From contig CAZIQG010000012.1 of the NCBI GenBank assembly GCA_964541725.1, positions 1 to 21,990 of the forward strand: 21,990 nucleotides of DNA, written 5' to 3'. The notes beneath the pieces are model-generated. The model did no database searches. It worked only from the letters and a program-made list of their open reading frames with translations, and was not told the DNA's origin. The stretch is from JAGOUY01 sp964541725. Its GTDB lineage: Bacteria > Patescibacteriota > Patescibacteriia > 2-12-FULL-60-25. Shown here in pieces: positions 1 to 8,279 of the stretch (positions are counted from its first letter, which is position 1; each line of letters starts with the position of its first letter). A program made the position numbers and the translations under genes.

Positions 1-50
1 CCACATGGGCTCATAGCCTATATATCACAATCCAATCCATACTCTCTCAG

Positions 51-90
51 AAACCCCCTCCAACTCCCCCTTGGTAAGGGGGAGAGTTAT
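51..90. repeat. Short hairpin repeat upstream of glycosyltransferase
   Basis: CTCCCCC (64-70) and GGGGGAG (78-84) form a perfect 7-bp stem around TTGGTAA, preceded by a run reading AACCCCCTCCAA. This pattern resembles dispersed C-rich/G-rich palindromes seen in many bacterial intergenic regions, but only one copy is visible here, so its repeat status is inferred. It is the only notable structure in the first 129 bases. It could also act as a terminator stem for an upstream gene outside the window, although no clear T-run follows. Confidence 0.4.
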
Positions 91-129
91 AACTACTCTT
101 CTATTTCCCCGTCTGCTACTCTTTTTGTA

Positions 130-1236
130 ATGAAAGTAGCCTTGGTACACGATTATCTCGTCCAAGACGGTGGCGCCGAACGCGTCTTGCTTGCGTTACA
201 CGAATTATTCCCTGCTGCTCCCATCTTCACCTTGTTTCACGACCCAAAAACCACCCATCCCGACCTCAAAGGGGCAGATATTCGCTCTTCGGCCTTAAAC
301 AACAAATTCCTTTCACCCAAACGCTATCAATGGTATCTCCCCTTGATGCCACAGGCTATTGAAACCCTTGATCTCTCTGAATTCAATCTGGTCATCTCCA
401 ATTCTTCCAGTTTTGGCAAAGGTGTCATCGCTTCCCCTCACGCGCTCCATATCGGCTATTGCCACACCCCCACCCGTTTCTTATGGCAAGAACGCATCGG
501 CTATGTAAATGATCTTCCTCAACCTAAGATCATCAAATGGATCTTGCCGCATTTCCTCCATCGTTTGCGCCAATGGGACCGTCTCGCCGCCGAACGCCCC
601 GATATTTTGTTGACCAACAGCCAAATCTCTCGTTCACGCATCAAACGCTACTATCAACGCGATGCTCACGTCATCTATCCTCCCGTTGATGTTCATAAAA
701 TCCAATTATCCCAAGAAAAAGGCGATACCTGGCTGGCCGGTGGTCGATTAGTCGCCTATAAACGCTTTGACCTCATCGTCCAGGCTTTCAAAGAATTGAA
801 TCTTCCTCTGATGATTTTTGGCGAAGGCCCAGAACTGCCTCGCTTAAAATCTCTCGCCGGCCCTCGTACCACGTTTTTAGGCCGCGTCGACGAACAAACA
901 AAAATTAATCTCTATCAACGCTGTCACGCCTTCATCCATCCACAGGTGGAAGATTTTGGCATCGCCGCCGTCGAAGCCATGGCTGCCGGCAAACCAGTCA
1001 TCGCCTATAAACATGGCGGCGCCCAAGAAACCGTCGTCCACGGACAAACCGGTATCCATCTCGACGCCCAAAGTTGGCAAGATATCGCGAACGCCGTCCA
1101 ACATTTTGATGAATACCGTTTTGATCCAGCCGTCATCCGCGCCCACGCCGAACGCTTCTCCCACGCACGTTTCCTGCAAGACATGCGCGTGTTCATTGAT
1201 GACGCCTGCAAAACCCACGGTCTATGCGCTGCCTAA
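130..1236 (+). CDS. GT4-family glycosyltransferase
   Basis: A 368-residue GT-B fold glycosyltransferase, probably adding a sugar from a nucleotide-sugar donor to a cell-surface glycan or lipid at the cytoplasmic face of the membrane. The N-terminus (MKVALVHDYLVQDGGAERV) has the glycine-rich acceptor-side motif typical of GT4 enzymes. The donor side carries GRLVAYKRFD near residue 200 and the E-x7-E signature in EDFGIAAVEAMAAGKPVIA near residues 275-293. Length is normal for the family. The ATG at 130 follows a possible extended -10 (TGC-TACTCT, 114-122) by 7 nt, so the mRNA may be leaderless; I see no -35. The 3' end overlaps the next glycosyltransferase by 13 bp, which indicates one operon. 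Donor and acceptor sugars cannot be told from sequence. Confidence 0.9.
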   Translation: MKVALVHDYLVQDGGAERVLLALHELFPAAPIFTLFHDPKTTHPDLKGADIRSSALNNKFLSPKRYQWYLPLMPQAIETLDLSEFNLVISNSSSFGKGVIASPHALHIGYCHTPTRFLWQERIGYVNDLPQPKIIKWILPHFLHRLRQWDRLAAERPDILLTNSQISRSRIKRYYQRDAHVIYPPVDVHKIQLSQEKGDTWLAGGRLVAYKRFDLIVQAFKELNLPLMIFGEGPELPRLKSLAGPRTTFLGRVDEQTKINLYQRCHAFIHPQVEDFGIAAVEAMAAGKPVIAYKHGGAQETVVHGQTGIHLDAQSWQDIANAVQHFDEYRFDPAVIRAHAERFSHARFLQDMRVFIDDACKTHGLCAA

Positions 1237-2354
1237 TCGACGCCCGCGTCCTGACTGATCCTCACCCCGGCGGCATCACCCGCGTTGCGCGCACATTGAT
1301 ACAAGAAATGGTCGAACAAGCATCTCCCAAAGACACGTTCACCTTGTTGACATCTGGGATAAAATCACAAAATATCGACCACCGAGCTCAGCTCGGTTCC
1401 CCATTCCCCAAAACTGAGCTTAGCTCAGCGCACATCCCCCTCCCAAACAAACTCATCGCCCTCACCACCTTTCTAAACCTCACAAGTATTGATCGTCTTT
1501 ATACACGATACTCAATACCCGATACTCGATACGCTCAACCAAACGTTCTGTTTCTTCCCAACCTAGAAATGGTCGGCCAACCCCGGCTCCCCTACGCGCT
1601 CCTCATCCACGACCTCTCGTTCTATCTCGAGCCCAAGTGGTTCTCCCCAAAATCCCGCCTTTGGCACCACGTCACCCGCGCCCGCAGGCTTATAGAGAAG
1701 GCCAACGCCCTCTTCACCGTCTCCGACCATACTAAACAAGATCTCGTCGATCATTTTGGCGTTGATCAACAAAAGATTCAAACCCTTCCCATCCAAGTCC
1801 CACCTCTTCCTCAACAAAACGCCGAACTCCCACAAGAACTAAAAAACACTCGCTACTTCTTAGCCCTTGGAGCAAACGACCCAAGAAAGAACGTGAATTG
1901 TGTCATCCAAGCCTTCCAAGAATTTTTAAAACACTCACCCAACAAAAACATAAAACTCGTCCTCATCGGCTCCCCTCCTCATACTCGATACCCGATACAC
2001 GATACTCGATACTTTTTTCTTTCTCGTCCTTCCGACGCCCTCCTCTCTACGCTAATGCAAAACGCTCAAGCTCTCCTCTATCCCAGTTGGTACGAAGGCT
2101 TCGGCCTTCCCCTCCATGAAGCACACGCCCACGGCACCCCCATCATCGCTTCCACGAGTGGCGCCCTCCCAGAAACTGCCCCGCCAGGTACACTGTTCGT
2201 TCCGCCATTCAAGCCCCATCTCTGGACACAAGCGATACATCTCATCCTTCAACAACCAAAAATACCACCCTCTTCCATAGCAACACCTGCCCACTCCTCC
2301 AAAGCCGGGGAGATTATCCTAGAAACTCTGCACCAAATTGCAAAAAAAGATTAA
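1224..2354 (+). CDS. GT4-family glycosyltransferase with repeat-expanded loops
   Basis: A 376-residue GT-B glycosyltransferase, second in the pair. Family signs are the N-terminal GGITRVARTL segment, LALGANDPRKN near residue 214 and the C-terminal donor motif YEGFGLPLHEAHAHGTPIIAS near residue 291, which contains the paired glutamates. It starts inside the end of the upstream gene, so translation is probably coupled. The odd point is that four micro-repeats are built into its reading frame: two AGCT palindromes (1381-1397, 1414-1428) and two 31-bp heptamer arrays (1502-1532, 1982-2012). They encode stretches such as TRYSIPDTRYA and HTRYPIHDTRY that I would not expect in a GT4 core. The second array falls just after the LVLIGSP strand, where these enzymes normally have a variable loop. 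The frame stays open throughout, so the gene appears functional. Substrates are unknown. Confidence 0.88.
   Translation: MRCLIDARVLTDPHPGGITRVARTLIQEMVEQASPKDTFTLLTSGIKSQNIDHRAQLGSPFPKTELSSAHIPLPNKLIALTTFLNLTSIDRLYTRYSIPDTRYAQPNVLFLPNLEMVGQPRLPYALLIHDLSFYLEPKWFSPKSRLWHHVTRARRLIEKANALFTVSDHTKQDLVDHFGVDQQKIQTLPIQVPPLPQQNAELPQELKNTRYFLALGANDPRKNVNCVIQAFQEFLKHSPNKNIKLVLIGSPPHTRYPIHDTRYFFLSRPSDALLSTLMQNAQALLYPSWYEGFGLPLHEAHAHGTPIIASTSGALPETAPPGTLFVPPFKPHLWTQAIHLILQQPKIPPSSIATPAHSSKAGEIILETLHQIAKKD
1381..1397. repeat. AGCTNAGCT palindrome, copy 1
   Basis: Perfect 7-3-7 palindrome accgagc-tca-gctcggt inside the glycosyltransferase gene. The core AGCTNAGCT is shared with 1414-1428 and 21931-21947, while the arms differ in a compensatory way. 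Confidence 0.5.
1414..1428. repeat. AGCTNAGCT palindrome, copy 2
   Basis: Perfect 6-3-6 palindrome ctgagc-tta-gctcag, 16 bp after copy 1 and in the same coding sequence. The segment encodes KTELSSAH, which looks like loop material. Confidence 0.5.
1502..1532 (+). repeat. 31-bp heptamer array, copy 1
   Basis: Four 7-bp units (TACACGA, TACTCAA, TACCCGA, TACTCGA) followed by TAC. The length and phase match the copies at 1982, 15352 and 16273. In this frame it encodes TRYSIPDTRYA within the glycosyltransferase. Confidence 0.75.
1982..2012 (+). repeat. 31-bp heptamer array, copy 2
   Basis: Four units (TACTCGA, TACCCGA, TACACGA, TACTCGA) plus TAC. It encodes TRYPIHDTRY in a loop after the GSP motif of the glycosyltransferase. 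Confidence 0.75.
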
Positions 2355-2358
2355 TACC

Positions 2359-2419
2359 ATAAATAATCAGCCACAACATAAACGCCCGGTCTACAAAGAT
2401 CCAGGCGCTGATTATTTAT
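2359..2419. terminator. Bidirectional terminator between convergent genes
   Basis: A perfect 13-bp inverted repeat (ataaataatcagc at 2359-2371, gctgattatttat at 2407-2419) encloses a smaller nested stem (cgcccgg / ccaggcg, one mismatch). It lies between the ends of the glycosyltransferase operon (2354) and the minus-strand gene (2441). Read on the minus strand, the stem is followed a few bases later by a run of seven T residues, so it is likely the terminator for the two orphan minus-strand genes. Confidence 0.65.
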
Positions 2420-2440
2420 TATAAGGTGTTATTTAAAATC

Positions 2441-3565
2441 TTAAACTCTTTTCGCGGGTGGCTTAGAAGATTTTTTTTGAGAAGCAGCTGCCATAGCCAC
2501 CAACAACGCTTCTCGATCCAAAATACTACTTGCTTCCACATCAGGAACTTTTTCAACGGGTCTCGGACCAGATTCTTCCTTCTTAAACGGACTTTGTGTC
2601 TTACTAAGATCAAACGGGGCATCGGGGACGCTCGTCACTGGACGAAAAGTACGGACTTTACCACCAAAAATACGATTCCTAGCCCGTTCGATAGCACCTT
2701 GTAGCGTAGTAGGGGGCGGAGCATCTTCCACATTCTCAAGCATCTCACCCGCAGGACCAAATGGGATATCATCCTCAGCAGCCGAACCAGATAAAATTTG
2801 AGTTTTGCTCTCAGCGTCATCAGAAGGAGAAGATTCCTCTCTATTAGGCGACAATTTTTCCTGAGGCTCGGGAAGTTCTCCCAAATCAGTCAGGAAAAGA
2901 CGGGTACCTTCATCATCCGCTTCTAGGGACGAATGACGAACGTCCCCTGTATTCAATTCCGCAATAGAAGATCCTCTAAGAACAGCGTCCGGACGCTTCT
3001 CAAGAACAGCCCTCAAGGATGTCATGCGAGAAGCTCTGTCACTCTCAGACACCCCCTCAGGAAAGAGGGTACGCCACATTCGCTTCGTTATCTTTGCCTT
3101 CCCAGAAAACCCTTCGAGAACATCAGAAAGTCGAATAAATCCTACATCCTCTGCAGAGACTTCTTTAGAGACACCCACGGGATCTGTCGAGCCATGTGCC
3201 GTCTCTCTATGAGCCTGGTCACTCCCCTGCTGCACGGCAAGCCGCCTCTCATGATCCACCCCATGCAACTCAGGAACAGAAACCGTGGAATGCATGCCAA
3301 AATCTTGAGATGTCCTTAAAACCACGTCTGGATTCTTTTTCAGTACTTGTCGTAACAATCTTATTCTAACAACGCGGTCTTCCCGCCCCAGTCCAGACGG
3401 GAACATGGCATGAAACAAACGATTTGTTATTTTTGCCTTACCAGAAAACCCCACGAGCATGTCCGATAACTGGATAAATGCATCTGCCCTCTCTCGATTC
3501 TCAGGCAACTTCAAAAACTCCGGCGTCTCGCCCGCAGAAACACCAAACGATCGTTTTTCTGACAT
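2441..3565 (-). CDS. Orphan protein with duplicated FSGKAKIT domain
   Basis: About 374 residues from the ATG at 3565; a GTG 18 bases upstream (3583) is in frame and also possible. Neither start has an SD. I do not recognise a family. Two domains of about 57 residues are clearly related: one starts FIQLSDMLVGFSGKAKIT, the other FIRLSDVLEGFSGKAKIT. Both continue with an MFP/LFP motif and end in a leucine-rich helix followed by KxPDxVLR. Counting from the GTG they lie at about residues 36-92 and 149-205. The rest is acidic and Pro/Ser/Lys-rich and probably disordered, ending in a basic tail (SKPPAKRV). No signal peptide or membrane segment is seen, so it is presumably cytoplasmic. It follows the next minus-strand orphan gene closely and probably shares its transcript. 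Confidence 0.7.
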   Translation of the reverse strand: MSEKRSFGVSAGETPEFLKLPENRERADAFIQLSDMLVGFSGKAKITNRLFHAMFPSGLGREDRVVRIRLLRQVLKKNPDVVLRTSQDFGMHSTVSVPELHGVDHERRLAVQQGSDQAHRETAHGSTDPVGVSKEVSAEDVGFIRLSDVLEGFSGKAKITKRMWRTLFPEGVSESDRASRMTSLRAVLEKRPDAVLRGSSIAELNTGDVRHSSLEADDEGTRLFLTDLGELPEPQEKLSPNREESSPSDDAESKTQILSGSAAEDDIPFGPAGEMLENVEDAPPPTTLQGAIERARNRIFGGKVRTFRPVTSVPDAPFDLSKTQSPFKKEESGPRPVEKVPDVEASSILDREALLVAMAAASQKKSSKPPAKRV

Positions 3566-3615
3566 ATAGATATTAAGATACACGAAGAGCCAAAAAAATT
3601 CGACAAGAAAAAAGG

Positions 3616-4722
3616 TTAGCCGCCAAACATTTTACCAAAAAACCCCTTTACCGATTGCCATACAGTCTTTTCTGGAACCTTCGGGGCACCAATAGCTACC
3701 TGATCTCGATTCGGGACAAAGAGCTTACGCGATTTATTTCCAAAAGATCGCTCAGAAGACCGGGGAGCAGATGGAACTTTGCGAAGATGGTTAGGAATCT
3801 GAGGAATAACTCGACCAGATTTGGCGACAGTCTCTTCAACATCATCCTCAAGCAAGCTAGAGTCGAGACGCTGAACCGGCATACCATCAATATGTTCCGG
3901 CGCTCCAATAGCAACCTTCCCTTTTCTTCCCAAAGGAAACACTCTTTTAACCGACTCGTCATTATCCTCATCTAAATCTTCAAGGAAACTGGAATCAACA
4001 CGTCTAACTGGAACGCCATTAAAATGCTCCGGCGCTCCAATCGCTACTTCCTGCCTTCTTCCTAAGGGAAAATTTCGTTTAAGAGGTTTAACCGTAGATT
4101 CTTCTACATACTCAAGCAATTCAGAATCCATTCTTGGAACCGGCGCTCCAATCGCAACATCATACCTTCTTCCCAAAGGGAAATCCTTCTTCATCTTGGC
4201 AAAATTCGCTGATGCCACCTTCTCTCCCCGAGGCTTAACCCTGGCTCTCTCTTCGGTATACGCTTTTTTATCCGCACGAGACTTCGCCATCTTCTGAGAA
4301 ATTTCTTGTGTAACTTCGTCAGCCAGCTCTAAATCCGCCGAAGGAGAAGGAGCAGGCTCCGCATCTCCTTTACGCGCCAAACGCGCTTCTTCACGTTGCT
4401 TGACTTTCGCCCCAACACGAGATTCATTCGCTTTAATCCGGGCAATTTGTTCATTAATCCCCTTTACCCGCCTAACTACTGTAATAGGATCAAACTCATC
4501 GCCTACGCCAGGCAAATCTGCTTCCAAACCATCAGAATCTACCCCTCGACCAATCGGGGTCGTATCAAAATCTTCCGCAAGCTCCGCGAACATTGCCTCT
4601 AGCTCATTTTTATCCTCCTGGGTAGGCAAGCGGCGGTCTTTCGCCACTTTATGGGCTCCAGATTCATGGTCAGCAGGTGGAGTAGCTTCACGCAAAGGAC
4701 GACCAGCAGATTCTCTAGGCAT
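3616..4722 (-). CDS. Orphan FPLGRR/VAIGAP repeat protein
   Basis: A 368-residue protein that I do not recognise. The first half is charged, with helical or coiled-coil-like stretches (about residues 84-165, rich in Glu, Lys, Arg and Ala). The second half has four spaced copies of a short motif. FPLGRR occurs at about 181, 218 and 262 and degenerates to FVPNRD at 335; each is followed 2-3 residues later by VAIGAP. The first three are then followed by RxDSSxLE and an acidic patch. The C-terminus (VWQSVKGFFGKMFGG) could form a short amphipathic helix and might touch membrane. No signal peptide is present. The gene is divergent from the exported protein at 4826 and probably leads a two-gene operon with the orphan gene at 2441-3565, 50 bp downstream. 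Confidence 0.7.
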   Translation of the reverse strand: MPRESAGRPLREATPPADHESGAHKVAKDRRLPTQEDKNELEAMFAELAEDFDTTPIGRGVDSDGLEADLPGVGDEFDPITVVRRVKGINEQIARIKANESRVGAKVKQREEARLARKGDAEPAPSPSADLELADEVTQEISQKMAKSRADKKAYTEERARVKPRGEKVASANFAKMKKDFPLGRRYDVAIGAPVPRMDSELLEYVEESTVKPLKRNFPLGRRQEVAIGAPEHFNGVPVRRVDSSFLEDLDEDNDESVKRVFPLGRKGKVAIGAPEHIDGMPVQRLDSSLLEDDVEETVAKSGRVIPQIPNHLRKVPSAPRSSERSFGNKSRKLFVPNRDQVAIGAPKVPEKTVWQSVKGFFGKMFGG

Positions 4723-4785
4723 ATAATTTCTCTTATATTACCAAATTTCCCCTTACCCAACAAACTTCCTCTTATCCACACCACC

Positions 4786-4814
4786 TTGACAAAATCGCTA
4801 ATTTCTGATAATAA
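4786..4814 (+). promoter_or_regulatory. Sigma70-type promoter for the exported protein
   Basis: TTGACA (4786-4791), a 17-bp spacer and TAATAA (4809-4814), with an extended -10 TG at 4806-4807. The predicted transcript start near 4821 falls just before the earliest start codon of the next gene. Confidence 0.7.
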
Positions 4815-4825
4815 TATGCAGTTCT

Positions 4826-7762
4826 GTGCCCTTCTCTATGGCCGCAGACACCCTCATATTTATGCTAAAAATGCCTACTTTCTCTAAGCGTGCAGCCTTG
4901 GTGCTCTTGGCAACGCTTGCCGCAGCCGCGATCACCATCCCGGCCATCGCCACCCTCGACCTCTGGAGCTGGACCGATAAGTCCGCGCTTTTGCCTGTAC
5001 GCGAAGGCATCTCCGTGAACCTTGTCAGCCATCGTGCCGGCACTTGGTTGATTTCCGATAGCCGTCGTCTTTATCGTTTTGATGGAGATACCCTTAAAGA
5101 TCTGACCGCCGACCTACGCGGCAAAGGGATGTCTGGGGTGTCCAACCTTTTTTCTGATGGCAGCCAATGGATGGTCGTAAACCACGCCCTCGACCGTGAG
5201 CAACCTCAGGTTTGGTTGACGAATGGCGAAGCTTGGACCGAAGCCAATGGCGTATTTCCATACGCCCAAGGCGGACTTGATGCGGTTGGCTACCAAGGAA
5301 CCTGGTACGTCCGTACGTACACCAAGGCTCCCGCTGGCCGCCCTGCCAACTGGACGCTCTACCGCTGGACCGGCGTCAGCACCGCACCAGAACAAATTGA
5401 GATTCCGCTCGGCAAGCTTACAAATCTCGCCGCAGGCTGTGTCAAAGATGTGAGCAACTCTATCTTATGTACCGGCGTCAGCACCCCATTCCATGTCAAT
5501 GGACAGTGGTATTTTATGGGTGGCACCAGCCAATTACAGAATAGCGACAAAGTCATTTCCCAAGCGGCGAGCACCCGTTTGTGGAAACTTGATGGCAACC
5601 AATGGCATGAAGTTGCGATCCCAAATGTAAAATTTGTGAGCGGTGTCTGGCAGAGTGAAGAGCAAGTCTTAATTGCAACCACCGATGTCACCTCAAACCC
5701 TTTTGCGACCGATCGCCTCTGGGTATTTGATGGCACCACCATGCGCGAAGTTTCTGACCAAGCGCTCGGCGTCGGCCTTTTATCGACCGATGCCCGCGAA
5801 GTCAAAGCCAGCTGGAATGGACGCGCCTGGGTCATCGTGGCCGGCAAAAATCTCGTCCGCTTTGATGGACGTACCATGACACGTGAAACCCCTTCTCGTG
5901 ACCTATTTTTAAACCTCGCTTCCAACAACGCCGGTACTACCATCTTCGTCGGTGCGGCTTCTACTCCTGACTCAAACGTCCCATCGAGCCCTCTCATGGG
6001 CAAGCTCGTCATGTTAGAGGAAGACTTTGCAAAAACCGTCACGACTCCAACCACCGTTACCAATCTCGGAAGCGAAATCCTCTCTAAGACCTTCGGACCA
6101 GAAGTCACCGTCACAAGTAACCCAAGCGATGCGCGTATTGGCGATGGCAAACGCTTCACCTTCAGCGCTCAATCGCTAGCGCCCGATTTGGAACGCATCG
6201 ATATCTATGTAAATGGTGCGCGCATTAAAAGCTGTTACGACAAAGACTGTAGCTATTCCCAAATCTACTGGTCCCTCGGCAACACGCGTCGCGTCCAGTT
6301 TGTCGCACGCGCGATTAACACCCAAAACATCGCCCGTGAAAGCGCAACCATCTCATTGATCGTTGATGCCAACAGCAACGCCACCGCTCAAGACGTGCCC
6401 GTCATATCAGCTCCTACAAATGACAACACAACCCCAAGCAGCGCCACCTGGACCGCAGATCTTGTGAGCGGTATCTCTTGGTCTACCTGGATCACACCAA
6501 ACGAAACCACCTTGCGCACGCAACCCGTGACCGTACAGGTTGCAGCCCGTGCCGCCAAAGGCTTGAGCAGCATCGAATTCTGGGTCAATGGCAGCGTCAA
6601 AGACACCTGTGTCTCTGATGGCCAAACCATTGAAACACGCACCTGTCGCCTCGTCTTGAATCCAAGCGAACTTCCAAATGGCGCAGACGTGTTTGTAAAC
6701 GCGCGCATCATCGACAGTCGCGGCTTAGAAACCTGGACGACCGGCAAGAATTTCCACCGTGAACGTGTGAGTATCGCTTCAAGCGGGACAACCCCTTCCA
6801 CGACCCCGGCTCCAACCACCCCAGGAAAAATCTTCAAGGCCAACGCAACCCTTGAACCCGCGGTCAACAGCATCTTGCGTGGCGATCGTCTCACCTACCG
6901 CGTCAAAGCCCAAAATAATTTTAACGGCTTACGCTTAGTCGAAGTTCTCGCTAACGGTACCGTTAAACGCGCTTGTAGCTACGGAGCCGCGGTCGGCGCC
7001 GTCAACTGTGACCTCACCCTCGACACCTCCAACTACCAACCAGGTACGACCATCACCTTGCTCGCGCATGCGATTGATACCAATGGACAAGAAGTCTGGA
7101 GCAATGGAAAATCCGTCTTGGTGCGCTCAAGCGAACAAACGCCTGAATCCAACGAAGCTCCGGCCAAAGCCGGAAACGGTCTCAGCGTGTGGTCTTGGAT
7201 GAATCCATCCCAAGACGTGATCGCTGTGAATGAAACTGCTACCTACACCGTCGGTGCTTGGGCACCAAACGGCATCAAAACCATCGAAATGATTGCCGAT
7301 GGGATTACCCGCAAAACCTGTACGTTCGGCAACAAAGGCAGCAAAGAATGTTCCTACACCATCGGTACCAACGACTTCAGCGACGAACACATGGTCGTCA
7401 TGAATGCCCGCGTTACCGATATGGATGGTGTCGTGAGCTGGTCCGATGTGCGTGCCCTCACGGTCAAACGCACCTGGAACAACCTCTCCAATCCTCCTTC
7501 CTACGCACAGGTCACAACCAACTACCCTCAAGACTACCCCAAAGACGCCCAAATCAGCTTCACAATCCGTGGCTGGTCACCTCGCGCAGTAGATCATCTC
7601 GATCTCTTCGTGAACGGTAAAAAAGTCTTCACCTGTCCTGGCGAACGTTGCACCTGGACAACCCCGGTCTACAACCAAGCCACCCTCGAATACCAAGTCC
7701 GCATGGTTGACCAAGTCGGGCAAGAATCCTGGAGCGGAGTATACGGATTGCGCCGCAAATAA
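4826..7762 (+). CDS. Large exported protein: propeller-like region plus Ig-like repeats
   Basis: Up to 978 residues. A hydrophobic segment (RAALVLLATLAAAAITIPAIA) preceded by basic residues acts as a signal peptide or N-terminal anchor. The signal is most normal if translation starts at ATG 4862 or 4871; the GTG at 4826 is closest to the promoter. Residues about 45-400 are rich in Trp and Gly with recurring blade-like phrases (LYRFDGDTL, LWKLDGNQW, LWVFDGTTM, LVRFDGRTM), suggesting a beta-propeller. Residues about 430-978 hold five related Ig-like domains. Each has a strand like IEFWVNG or LDLFVNG followed by two cysteines 5-15 residues apart (near 469, 594, 716, 831 and 936), as expected for disulfides outside the cytoplasm. 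A Ser/Thr/Pro linker lies near residue 655. No sortase motif or catalytic residues are seen. A surface adhesion or recognition role is an inference. Confidence 0.8.
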   Translation: MPFSMAADTLIFMLKMPTFSKRAALVLLATLAAAAITIPAIATLDLWSWTDKSALLPVREGISVNLVSHRAGTWLISDSRRLYRFDGDTLKDLTADLRGKGMSGVSNLFSDGSQWMVVNHALDREQPQVWLTNGEAWTEANGVFPYAQGGLDAVGYQGTWYVRTYTKAPAGRPANWTLYRWTGVSTAPEQIEIPLGKLTNLAAGCVKDVSNSILCTGVSTPFHVNGQWYFMGGTSQLQNSDKVISQAASTRLWKLDGNQWHEVAIPNVKFVSGVWQSEEQVLIATTDVTSNPFATDRLWVFDGTTMREVSDQALGVGLLSTDAREVKASWNGRAWVIVAGKNLVRFDGRTMTRETPSRDLFLNLASNNAGTTIFVGAASTPDSNVPSSPLMGKLVMLEEDFAKTVTTPTTVTNLGSEILSKTFGPEVTVTSNPSDARIGDGKRFTFSAQSLAPDLERIDIYVNGARIKSCYDKDCSYSQIYWSLGNTRRVQFVARAINTQNIARESATISLIVDANSNATAQDVPVISAPTNDNTTPSSATWTADLVSGISWSTWITPNETTLRTQPVTVQVAARAAKGLSSIEFWVNGSVKDTCVSDGQTIETRTCRLVLNPSELPNGADVFVNARIIDSRGLETWTTGKNFHRERVSIASSGTTPSTTPAPTTPGKIFKANATLEPAVNSILRGDRLTYRVKAQNNFNGLRLVEVLANGTVKRACSYGAAVGAVNCDLTLDTSNYQPGTTITLLAHAIDTNGQEVWSNGKSVLVRSSEQTPESNEAPAKAGNGLSVWSWMNPSQDVIAVNETATYTVGAWAPNGIKTIEMIADGITRKTCTFGNKGSKECSYTIGTNDFSDEHMVVMNARVTDMDGVVSWSDVRALTVKRTWNNLSNPPSYAQVTTNYPQDYPKDAQISFTIRGWSPRAVDHLDLFVNGKKVFTCPGERCTWTTPVYNQATLEYQVRMVDQVGQESWSGVYGLRRK

Positions 7763-7775
7763 AAGAAGATAAAAA

Positions 7776-7807
7776 GAAACACCCTCAGCAAACGCTGAGG
7801 GTGTTTC
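7776..7807. terminator. Strong bidirectional terminator hairpin
   Basis: A perfect 14-bp stem (7776-7789 with 7794-7807) and an AAAC loop, 13 bp after the stop of the exported protein and 10 bp before the end of tsaE on the other strand. The flank on the minus-strand exit side reads TTTTTATCTTCTTTT, so it should end both convergent transcripts. Confidence 0.85.
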
Positions 7808-7817
7808 TATTAATATA

Positions 7818-8264
7818 TCATCGAGAAATACTAGCCTCTCGCACCGTACCTCCCTGCGTCTGGATAATCCTAACCTTCACAATTTTCCCTTCATATCGTT
7901 TCAACCACCCCTCCACCTGCTCCGGCCATTCAAGACAAATGATGACTCCCCTTTCTGCCAACAACTCCTCCAATCCCAGTGTTATTACGTCATTAGGCTG
8001 ATCCAAGCGATACGCATCCACATGCACGAGTTTTTTTAAAGTTGCATGTTTTGTTTTATACGTCCTGACCAAAGAAAACGTCGGACTCGTTGGCACACCT
8101 TTGACGCCGAGTTCTTTCGCTAACGCCTGCACAAACGTCGTCTTGCCCGCCCCAAGCGGTCCCGACAAGGTGAGGATCATTCCCGGCTTCAACTCTAAAA
8201 TAAGACGCTGCGCCAGCGCATCCCAATCCGCTATCGTATTGATAATAAAAGAATATTCTTGCAT
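7818..8264 (-). CDS. tsaE: tRNA t6A biosynthesis ATPase TsaE
   Basis: TsaE is the P-loop ATPase that helps the TsaB-TsaD complex attach threonylcarbamoyl to A37 of ANN-decoding tRNAs. The protein is 148 residues from the ATG at 8264. The Walker A motif is GPLGAGKTTF (residues 35-44), followed by the family segments PTSPTFSLVRTY and VHVDAYRL, and the Trp-containing LEWPEQVEGWL near the C-terminus. An in-frame ATG at 8285 would add seven residues, but it lies inside the terminal inverted repeat of the dispersed element, so the downstream start is preferred. No SD is visible. The gene lies downstream of tsaD on the same strand, separated by that repeat. TsaB is not in this window. Confidence 0.93.
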   Translation of the reverse strand: MQEYSFIINTIADWDALAQRLILELKPGMILTLSGPLGAGKTTFVQALAKELGVKGVPTSPTFSLVRTYKTKHATLKKLVHVDAYRLDQPNDVITLGLEELLAERGVIICLEWPEQVEGWLKRYEGKIVKVRIIQTQGGTVREASISR

Positions 8265-8279
8265 AGAAATTTTGGAGCC

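Noticed and set aside
1502..2012. Heptamer arrays as a CRISPR or spacer array
   Set aside because: Units are 7 bp and contiguous, with no spacers, no leader and no cas genes in the window.
2441..3583. GTG at 3583 as the start of the FSGKAKIT protein
   Set aside because: It is possible, but neither start has an SD. The ATG at 3565 gives a more ordinary hydrophilic N-terminus, so the ATG was preferred.
5359..6159. 266-codon open frame on the minus strand inside the exported protein gene
   Set aside because: Antisense shadow of a long repetitive gene; no promoter, start context or recognisable domain.
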